DNA of 64,000 bases from JBJHDF01 sp050486405 (GTDB lineage: Bacteria; Pseudomonadota; Gammaproteobacteria; Pseudomonadales; Cellvibrionaceae): positions 1 to 64,000 of the forward strand of contig JBJHDF010000009.1 in the NCBI GenBank assembly GCA_050486405.1, written 5' to 3'. Position 1 is the first letter of the stretch; each line of letters starts with the position of its first letter. The position numbers and the translations under genes are program-made. Under the pieces are notes generated by a model that was not told the DNA's origin, made no database searches, and saw only the letters and a program-made list of their open reading frames with translations. Positions 17,677 to 24,655 of this stretch are shown here, piece by piece.

Positions 17677-18968
17677 AAGCTGGATTTTCCTTCGGGGTTG
17701 TGCCGTTCACGACCCAGCTTGCGATGGGCCCGGGCAAAGTGCCCGGCGGACAGGGCGGCGATAATGGACAACTCGCCGGCCAGCACCAGGGCGCCGGCCA
17801 CTTCCGCCAGCGCGCGCGCCTTGCCGTTGCCGGCCAGCCCCATCAACTGCAAACAGACTTGTTGGCTCGGCAGGCCCGTACCGCCGCCAACGGTGCCCAG
17901 CATCAGATTGGGCAGGGTCAGGGTGGCGTACAGGCTACCGTTGCCTTTCTGTTCGAGACGGGTGACGCCCACCGCCGATTCGGCCACGCAGGCGGCGTCC
18001 TGGCCCGTGGCGATATAGAGCGCCGCCAGGCCGTTGGCGTAGTGGCCGTGGACACCCATGGTACCGCTGAGCACGCCACCCATGGCGGAAAAGCGCCAGT
18101 AATCTTCCATGCGCTGCGCAGTGGTTTGCAGCACCTTTTCCACCACGCCCCGGGGCAGTTCCACTTCGGCGCTGACCTTGCGACCGCGTACGGTCAAAAA
18201 CGACTGGGCGCTGGCCTTTTTGTCGCCGGACAGATTGGCTTCCACAAAGTGGTAGTCGGGTGTGACCGGGCTGTGCCGCAGAATGTACTGGCACACCGCC
18301 TCGGTCGCCAGGGTCACCATATTCTGCCCGGAGGCATCGCCAGTGGTGTACTGAAAAATCAGGTAGACGTGGTTGCCTTCCAGACTGACATCCATGGAGC
18401 GCAGGCGCCCGTGTCGGGTGGTGCCCGCCGCCACCTGCCGGAACTGTTCCACCTGATTCACGGCCCAGGCAACGAACTCGCCGGACTGGCTCAGGGACGC
18501 AAAAGCAAAGCCCGGCGCCCGCGACACCGACTCCTGCAACAGGGTACTGAGACAACCGCCGGCGGCGTTGATTGCCAGGGCACCGCGATGATAGGACGCC
18601 ACCAGTGCCGCCTCGCTGGTGGCCAGAGGCAAGGGGTAGTCGCCGTTGGCATAGAGGCCCCGCACCCGCAGCGGCCCGGCCACGCCCACAGGCATTTTTA
18701 CCGTGCCTATGCCGTATTCGATATTGCCGGCGTAGTCATTCAGGTAGGCGCGGGTGTGAGCATCCATCAGGTGTTCACCCGCTGCCGGATTGCCCTGCAA
18801 CAACTGCAGGCGTTTGTCGGCCAACTCTGCACTGAATCGCGGTGAGCGCGGCAGGCACGGCTCCACCGGCGAAAAATCCGGCCGCAGGCGCTGGCGCAAA
18901 GCCTCCAGATCCGTGCCTTGCAGCACCTCCGCCAGAAAGGCGCCGGCGTGGTGATAATCGGTGGACAT
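17673..18968 (-). CDS. HMG-CoA reductase
   Basis: A 431-residue hydroxymethylglutaryl-CoA reductase, the mevalonate-forming enzyme. Conserved landmarks are KMPVGVAGPLRVRG, PLATSEAALVASYHRGA with the catalytic Glu, SGDKKASAQ with the catalytic Lys, MGVHGHYANGLAALYIATGQDAAC with the Asp, GTVGGGTGLPSQ, and SAGHFARAH with the catalytic His. The layout and length fit the soluble biosynthetic (class I-like) catalytic domain without a membrane anchor. ATG 18968 has GGGAG upstream. It is rare in gammaproteobacteria, which normally use the MEP route. No other mevalonate gene is in the window. Confidence 0.92.
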   Translation of the reverse strand: MSTDYHHAGAFLAEVLQGTDLEALRQRLRPDFSPVEPCLPRSPRFSAELADKRLQLLQGNPAAGEHLMDAHTRAYLNDYAGNIEYGIGTVKMPVGVAGPLRVRGLYANGDYPLPLATSEAALVASYHRGALAINAAGGCLSTLLQESVSRAPGFAFASLSQSGEFVAWAVNQVEQFRQVAAGTTRHGRLRSMDVSLEGNHVYLIFQYTTGDASGQNMVTLATEAVCQYILRHSPVTPDYHFVEANLSGDKKASAQSFLTVRGRKVSAEVELPRGVVEKVLQTTAQRMEDYWRFSAMGGVLSGTMGVHGHYANGLAALYIATGQDAACVAESAVGVTRLEQKGNGSLYATLTLPNLMLGTVGGGTGLPSQQVCLQLMGLAGNGKARALAEVAGALVLAGELSIIAALSAGHFARAHRKLGRERHNPEGKSSL

Positions 18969-19042
18969 GGCGGACTCTCCCTGACGGACAATGGCTTAAA
19001 AAAGGATACAGGGGAAAAGCGTAAGGGAAAAGGGAAAAGGGG

Positions 19043-20491
19043 TTAGCGACCGGTTTCCATTTGTTCCCGCTCGCGATCCAACTGCGCCAGTGCCTGCTCC
19101 GGCGTCAGGCGCTGCGGTGGGGTCAGCAGGCTGACCAGGATACCGACCAACAGGGCGGCAGCCAGGGCCGGGAGTATGGGGTTGCCCCAGTAGTCGTTGT
19201 AGCGCGCCATCACCGTCAGCGACACGGCGGCTCCCGCCAGCAGTGAGCCCACCGCGCCCTGCCAGTTGTAGCGCGGCCAGAAGCGGCCCAATACACCGGC
19301 GGCAAACATGCCCGCCATGATGGTGGCGATCATGCCGGTGATGTAGCCGATCAGATCGTCGGACAAGGACGCCAGCAGCCAGGCAACACCAATGATCACC
19401 ACCAGACCGATACGGCTGTCGCGCACCACCTGCTGCCGCGCCGGCATCCGGCCCAATACCATCACAAACAGGTCGCGCATCAGCACCGACACCCCGGCCA
19501 CCGCGTCGGAGCTGGCGCTGGACATGGTGGCGGACAAACCGGCAATCAACACCACAAGACCCGCGGCGACGGGCAGCACTTCCACCGCCAGAAAGGGGAA
19601 GGCGAAATTGCGGTTATTCAGTTCCGGCTGTATGGCGTAGGCCGCCATGCCGATGATCGCCGGCACACAGGCAAACAGCAGATACAGAATACCGGCGAAG
19701 ACAAAGGAGCGGCGCACGGCGCCGACGCTTTTGGCGGAGTAGATACGCTGGCGAAACGACGGCGTGGCCAGCACACCCACGGCAATCACCACCACCAGCG
19801 ACACGGCGGGCAACACACCCATGGACTGCAGGGCAAAGGCCGCCACATTGCCTTCGGGCTGCGCGGCCAGCAACGCACTCCAGCCGCCCACCTGAGCAAC
19901 GGCCAACAGCGCCATCAGGATAAAACCGGCGAACAACACCAGCGCCTGTATGCTGTCGGTCCACACCACGGCGCGGTAGCCACCCACCACCACGTATATG
20001 GCAAAACCCAGGGCGACCAGTGTCTTGGCCCAGAGCAGATCGATGCCGGCGATCCAGGCCAGATAGAGACCACCACCCAAAATGTGCGCCCCCAACCAGC
20101 CGACACAGGCGAACAGAATCAGCAGTGCCACCAAGTTTTTGACCAGGCGACTGGCGCCCACATAGTAGGACAACTCTTCGCTCATGGTCATAAAGCGCAA
20201 CCGCCGCACCGGGGCGAAACAAACCGCCAGCAGCAGAATACCGATGGCCCCGCCGATGCCGTACAGGGCGCCGCCCCAACCGTGGGCATAGCCGAATCCC
20301 ACGGCGCCCATGGAAGATCCCGTGCCCACCATGGTTGCCACGGTAGTGCCAACGGTCAGCAATATTGGCAGGCTGCGGCCGGCGAGCAGAAAGTCCTCGC
20401 CTCCCGTGCGCTTGCGCGACACCCACCAGCTCAAAACGATCAGGCAGAGAATATAGAGGGTAAAAAATGTCAGAAAAAGCTGGCTGCTCAT
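19043..20491 (-). CDS. Sodium:solute symporter (SSS family)
   Basis: A 482-residue membrane protein with about 13 helices. Typical SSS features are GEDFLLAGRSLPI near the N-terminus, GTGSSMGAVGFGYAHGWGGALYGIGGAIG, VVVGGYRAVVWTDSIQALVL, and AGLSATMSSASSDAVAGVSVLMRDLF with the sodium-site serines. It is related to the branch of amino-acid, acetate and sialic-acid symporters. ATG 20491 overlaps the ridA stop by four bases. It is therefore probably the importer for the D-amino acid or N-acyl amino acid handled by the preceding genes. Confidence 0.9.
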   Translation of the reverse strand: MSSQLFLTFFTLYILCLIVLSWWVSRKRTGGEDFLLAGRSLPILLTVGTTVATMVGTGSSMGAVGFGYAHGWGGALYGIGGAIGILLLAVCFAPVRRLRFMTMSEELSYYVGASRLVKNLVALLILFACVGWLGAHILGGGLYLAWIAGIDLLWAKTLVALGFAIYVVVGGYRAVVWTDSIQALVLFAGFILMALLAVAQVGGWSALLAAQPEGNVAAFALQSMGVLPAVSLVVVIAVGVLATPSFRQRIYSAKSVGAVRRSFVFAGILYLLFACVPAIIGMAAYAIQPELNNRNFAFPFLAVEVLPVAAGLVVLIAGLSATMSSASSDAVAGVSVLMRDLFVMVLGRMPARQQVVRDSRIGLVVIIGVAWLLASLSDDLIGYITGMIATIMAGMFAAGVLGRFWPRYNWQGAVGSLLAGAAVSLTVMARYNDYWGNPILPALAAALLVGILVSLLTPPQRLTPEQALAQLDREREQMETGR

Positions 20492-20880
20492 GATGCAGGG
20501 GTTTTATAACACACCATTCCCACTTCCACTTTGCAGTCCACCACCAGATCACACACCGAACAGATTCGCGCCGGCGGATGCTCACCAAAATTTTCTTTAA
20601 ACACCTTGTTGAACGATTGAAAGTAGCGGGCATCGGTGAGAATCACCGTGACATGCACCACGTCCTGTGGCCCGTAACCGGCTTCGCGCATAATGGCAAA
20701 ACAGTTGTCGATGGCCAGCTGCGACTGCTCCACCACGCCGCCTTCCACCACTTCACCGTCGCGCATCGGTGTCTGGCCTGAAACATACAACCAACCGTCG
20801 GCGGCAACGGCCCTGGCAAAGGGCAGCGGCTGCCCCCCGGTTCCGATTCCACCGCCAACACCATAACGTCTAATTGCCAC
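20488..20880 (-). CDS. RidA/YjgF-family protein
   Basis: A 130-residue RidA-family protein; such proteins hydrolyse reactive enamine/imine intermediates made by PLP enzymes. Visible features are LPFARAVAADGWLYVSGQTP, the catalytic-region arginine in PPARICSVCDLV, and the VDCKVEVGMVCY strand. GTG 20880 is preferred because AGGAG lies seven bases upstream; a longer ATG frame starting at 20925 would overlap the deacylase by more. It overlaps the 3' end of the deacylase gene. It suits the neighbouring PLP-dependent D-amino-acid dehydratase-like enzyme, whose product would be an enamine. Confidence 0.88.
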   Translation of the reverse strand: MAIRRYGVGGGIGTGGQPLPFARAVAADGWLYVSGQTPMRDGEVVEGGVVEQSQLAIDNCFAIMREAGYGPQDVVHVTVILTDARYFQSFNKVFKENFGEHPPARICSVCDLVVDCKVEVGMVCYKTPAS

Positions 20881-22333
20881 GATTACTCTCCTGCATCGAA
20901 TTACCGGAATAAAGAAAGCGCCCACCGCGACCGGTGGAGCCGGTGTCCGGGCGGTAGCTCAAAACACCGTTGACCCAGACACTGTGAATGCCGCGCGCCA
21001 CCTGCTGCGGCTGCTGATAATTGGCCGGCGACTCTATGCGCTCGAAGTCGAACAGCACCAGGTCGGCAAAGGTTCCCGCAGTGATCACACCGCGCTCGCT
21101 GATGTGAAATTCGCCGGCCGAGCGACCGGTCATCTTGTGGATGGCCGTAGGCAGATCAAACAGCCCGCGCTCGCGGCAATAGTGAGCCAGAACCCGCGGA
21201 AAGCTGCCCCACAGACGCGGATGTGGATGTGGATCCTTGGGTAGACCATCGGAGCACACCATGGACAGGGGATGGCGCAGAATATTTTCCACATCCTCGC
21301 CGGCCATGCAGTGATACACGGCGCCGGCCGGCAGCAGGCGCTGCGCCGCCTCCAGCAGCGACACCTGCCAGTCTTCGGCAATACTGGCCAATGGACGGCC
21401 GCCCTGCTCCGGATGCGTCCGGGACCAGGTAATGAAAATATCGCTATCGGAGGTGACCTGCGCCAGATCCAGTGTGCTGGAACTGGCGGTATAGGGATAG
21501 CAGTCGCAGGCCACACGTTGGGTCAGCGCCGCCGCCTGCAGATGACCCAGCACTTCATCGCTGCGGCCCCAGTTGCCCCGACCGGCACACTTCAGATGCG
21601 AAATCACCAGCGGCGCCGATCCCCGCCGCGCGGTGTCGAGCGCCTCATTCATGGCGCTGACAATCTCGTCGAATTCACTGCGCAGATGCGTGGTGTAAAC
21701 GGCGTTGAATGGCGCCAGCTCCCGTACCAGTGCCAACACCTCTTCGCTGTCGGCACCTTTGGCGTTGTCGTACGCCAGGCCGGAACTCAATCCCAACGCG
21801 CCTTGGCTCAGCGCAGCGCGCAGTTGCAAGCGCATGGCATTCAGCTCGGCAGCGCTGGCCTTACAGCGCAAGTCTTTCAGGTGATTGTTGCGCAGCGCCG
21901 TATGACCCACCAAGGCAGCGACATTGACCGCCGGCCTTGCCGCCGCGACGGCGCGAGCATAATCAGCAAACTCCGGATAAACAAAATCCCCGCGCTCGCC
22001 CAGCAGGTTGAGCGGGTCCGGCGGCTCGTTCTGCAGTTGTACCGGGCTGGCACTGATGCCGCAGTTGCCGACAATCACGCTGGTGACACCCTGGCTGATC
22101 TTGGCCGGCAAACCGGGATTGGCAATCACTTCCAAATCGTCGTGGGTGTGCACGTCGATAAAACCCGGAGCCAAGCACAACCCCTCCGCCTCCACTACAT
22201 GTTCGGCGGGCTCCCGAATATTTTCGGCGATACGGACTATGCGGTCATCGCGAATAGCGAGATCGGCGGTATAGCCCGGAGCACCGGTGCCGTCGACGAT
22301 TTGTGCCCGGCGAATCAGGGTGTGGTAAGTCAT
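20870..22333 (-). CDS. N-acyl-D-amino-acid deacylase
   Basis: A 487-residue amidohydrolase of the D-aminoacylase group, which frees D-amino acids from N-acyl forms. The N-terminus has RRAQIVDGTGAPGYTADLAI. The metal site is GFIDVHTHDDLEV, followed by SVIVGNCGISASP with the family's Cys ligand. Further motifs are TTHLRSE, VISHLKCAG and the late catalytic-Asp segment CSDGLPKDPHPHPRLWGSFPRVL. The length is typical. It is transcribed after the RpiR gene with a 30-base gap and leads into ridA and the symporter. Confidence 0.92.
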   Translation of the reverse strand: MTYHTLIRRAQIVDGTGAPGYTADLAIRDDRIVRIAENIREPAEHVVEAEGLCLAPGFIDVHTHDDLEVIANPGLPAKISQGVTSVIVGNCGISASPVQLQNEPPDPLNLLGERGDFVYPEFADYARAVAAARPAVNVAALVGHTALRNNHLKDLRCKASAAELNAMRLQLRAALSQGALGLSSGLAYDNAKGADSEEVLALVRELAPFNAVYTTHLRSEFDEIVSAMNEALDTARRGSAPLVISHLKCAGRGNWGRSDEVLGHLQAAALTQRVACDCYPYTASSSTLDLAQVTSDSDIFITWSRTHPEQGGRPLASIAEDWQVSLLEAAQRLLPAGAVYHCMAGEDVENILRHPLSMVCSDGLPKDPHPHPRLWGSFPRVLAHYCRERGLFDLPTAIHKMTGRSAGEFHISERGVITAGTFADLVLFDFERIESPANYQQPQQVARGIHSVWVNGVLSYRPDTGSTGRGGRFLYSGNSMQESNRGN

Positions 22334-22363
22334 GTGGTGAATGCACCAATCAACTCAATCAAC

Positions 22364-23275
22364 TCAGTCACCCAACGGCAGGCGGTCTCGGCCGCGCTTG
22401 TGCCCGTCCAAAGTGTGTTTTATGCGCCGCAGGGCCTCGCGACTCTTGCGTTTATTCTTGGCCGCCAATTCGGTGGCCAAAACATCAATGGCCGCCAACA
22501 TCACGTAGCGTGAAGCGCTGGGTTTAAAAATGTAGTCCGTTTCCAGCGGCTCAATGGGAATCAGGTGCTCCACGGCCTTGGCCAGGGGTGAATCCGCCAC
22601 GGTAATGGCGATGGTGCGTGCACCGTATTCCCGGGCGATTTCCGCCGACTCCTGAACGTCCGGACTGTAACCGCCCAGTGACAGGCAGAGCACCACGTCG
22701 CTGTCGTCAACCACCGACGCGGACATGCGCATCAGCATGGGATCCGAGTAGGCAGCCGCTGGCAAACCCAGGCGGAAAAAGCGATGCTGGCACTCCTGAG
22801 CCATAAAGGTGGAGCCGCCGCCCACACCAAAAACCAGAATCTGGCGCGCCTTGGCCAACCAGGTCACGGCCGGTGTCACCACTGCTTCGGTGACCAGGCG
22901 CGCGTTGTGGTCCAATGTGGACTTGATCACGTCGTACACGCTGTAGATGCCACCTGCTTCGGGCGGCACGTCGGTGTAAAACCGTTTGCCCACCGCTTCG
23001 GCCTGGGCAATACGCACCTTCAGATCGCGTACGTTTCTGCATTCCACGGCCTTGGCAAAGCGGGTAATGGTGGCTTCACTGACGCCGGCGCGGGCCGCCA
23101 TCTCACCGATGCTGGCCTGAGCGACAAATGCCATGTCATCCAGCACAAGGCGCGCCACCTTCTGCTCCGCCTCCCGCAAGTGGCTGTACAGGGCGTTGAT
23201 ACGCGAGACGATGTCGGGTTCATAACTCACTGGCTTTCGTCCTCTGATGGGGCTTACCGCGTCAAACGCTGTCAT
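22364..23275 (-). CDS. RpiR-family regulator (HTH + SIS domain)
   Basis: A 303-residue regulator. The N-terminal helix-turn-helix of RpiR type is seen in INALYSHLREAEQKVARLVLDD...ASIGEMAARAGVSEATITRFAKA. The C-terminal SIS phosphosugar-binding domain starts at ILVFGVGGGSTFMAQE and includes SLGGYSPDVQESAEIAREYGA. RpiR proteins such as MurR respond to sugar phosphates. ATG 23275 gives a normal length. An alternative ATG at 23374 would add 33 residues and run through the inverted repeat. It probably controls its own operon and the divergent unit. Confidence 0.85.
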   Translation of the reverse strand: MTAFDAVSPIRGRKPVSYEPDIVSRINALYSHLREAEQKVARLVLDDMAFVAQASIGEMAARAGVSEATITRFAKAVECRNVRDLKVRIAQAEAVGKRFYTDVPPEAGGIYSVYDVIKSTLDHNARLVTEAVVTPAVTWLAKARQILVFGVGGGSTFMAQECQHRFFRLGLPAAAYSDPMLMRMSASVVDDSDVVLCLSLGGYSPDVQESAEIAREYGARTIAITVADSPLAKAVEHLIPIEPLETDYIFKPSASRYVMLAAIDVLATELAAKNKRKSREALRRIKHTLDGHKRGRDRLPLGD

Positions 23276-23348
23276 GGCGCCCGCGCTAGTATAAGCAGCA
23301 TGTTTAAAACTTTCAATTATTGACTTTTTGTTGTGGTACTTTTTATCA

Positions 23349-23388
23349 TTGGCAGTATTCGCCAATAACGACATTATTGTCCAATAAC
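23349..23388. promoter_or_regulatory. Repeat cluster in the RpiR divergent promoter region
   Basis: TTGGC-(7)-GCCAA forms an inverted repeat at 23349-23365. CCAATAAC occurs at 23362-23369 and again at 23381-23388 as a 19-base-period direct repeat, with GACATTATTGTC between. The overlapping repeats sit between divergent genes and are the likely RpiR operator. Confidence 0.5.
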
Positions 23389-23437
23389 ACGCGCCCGATC
23401 GACAGGGCCGGCACTCATTGCACTACACAGGTCCCCT

Positions 23438-24655
23438 ATGCCCTCGCAGCCACCCCCCAAGCAGCCAACACCGGACAATCTGCTGCGTGAAGACCTACCC
23501 CTGCCGGCAGCGGTGGTCTATCACTCCCGTCTGCGCAACAACCTTGACTGGATGCAGCGCTTCGCCGACGAGGCCGGGGTCAAGCTGTGCCCCCACGGCA
23601 AGACCACCATGACGCCGGCCTTTTTCCAGCAGCAACTGGCGACCGGGGCCTGGGGCCTGACGCTGGCCACACCGCACCAGGTAAGCGCGGCGGTGGCCGC
23701 CGGCGCCGAGCGGGTGCTGCTGGCCAACCAACTGGTGGGACGGGCCAACATGAAGCTGATCAGCCGCGTACTGAGCGGGAGCTCAGGGGCACCGCCGGAC
23801 TTCTACTGCCTGGTGGACTCCCCGGAAAATGTCCACCAACTGGGCACCTTTTTCGCCGAGCGCGGGCAAACGCTGCAGGTTCTGCTGGAAATCGGCGTGC
23901 CCGACGGGCGCTGTGGCTGCCGCCGCCAGCACCAGATAGATGCGGTGCTGGCGGCCCTGCGAGAGCAGCCGGCGCTGCGTCTGGCAGGGGTGGAGACCTA
24001 CGAGGGAGTCATTCGCGGCGACCATGTCCTGGCCCGGATCGACGAGCATTTGCGACGGGTGCGGAATATCTGTCTGCAATTGCTCGAACAGGGCCGCTTC
24101 GACACGGAGTCAGTGATCCTTACCGGTGCCGGTTCCGCCTGGTACGACCGGGTGGCGGACATTTTTGGCCAAGCCGCGCACCCCCGCATTGTGCCCGTTA
24201 TCCGTCCGGGCTGCTATCTGATCCACGACCAGGGCATCTACTGGCAGGCGCAACGGGACATCATACAACGTCTGGAGGAAGGCTGCCGGCCCCGGGGCGA
24301 CCTGCAATCCAGCCTGGAGGTCTGGGCCTATGTTCAGTCCCGTCCCGAGCCCGGCATGGCGGTGCTGACGTTGGGCAAGCGCGATGTGGCCTTTGACGCC
24401 GGCCTGCCCCAGCCGAGCCTGCACTACCGGCCCGGCGACCCGGCGCCCTCGGCGGCACCTCCCGACTGGCAACTCACCCACATCATGGATCACCACAGCC
24501 GGTTGAACATTCCCGCCGACGCCGACCTGCGAGTGGGAGATATCCTGGCGCTGTCCACCTCTCACCCCTGCCTGACCTTTGATAAATGGCAGCAACTGCT
24601 GGTTATCGACGACCAGTACAACCTGATCGACACAGTCGCAACGGCCTTTCGATGA
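23438..24655 (+). CDS. D-serine dehydratase-like / D-threonine aldolase-family PLP enzyme
   Basis: A 405-residue fold-type III PLP enzyme (alanine-racemase-like barrel plus a D-serine-dehydratase-type C-terminal domain). The PLP lysine lies in LCPHGKTTMTP (about 48-58). A zinc site typical of this family is suggested by the late SHPCLTFDKW and the preceding IMDHHSRL histidines. EIGVPDGRCGCR and LTGAGSAWYD line the cofactor phosphate region. Such enzymes act on beta-hydroxy D-amino acids, giving a keto acid and ammonia or glycine. Its stop overlaps the GH20 start (ATGA). Confidence 0.88.
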   Translation: MPSQPPPKQPTPDNLLREDLPLPAAVVYHSRLRNNLDWMQRFADEAGVKLCPHGKTTMTPAFFQQQLATGAWGLTLATPHQVSAAVAAGAERVLLANQLVGRANMKLISRVLSGSSGAPPDFYCLVDSPENVHQLGTFFAERGQTLQVLLEIGVPDGRCGCRRQHQIDAVLAALREQPALRLAGVETYEGVIRGDHVLARIDEHLRRVRNICLQLLEQGRFDTESVILTGAGSAWYDRVADIFGQAAHPRIVPVIRPGCYLIHDQGIYWQAQRDIIQRLEEGCRPRGDLQSSLEVWAYVQSRPEPGMAVLTLGKRDVAFDAGLPQPSLHYRPGDPAPSAAPPDWQLTHIMDHHSRLNIPADADLRVGDILALSTSHPCLTFDKWQQLLVIDDQYNLIDTVATAFR

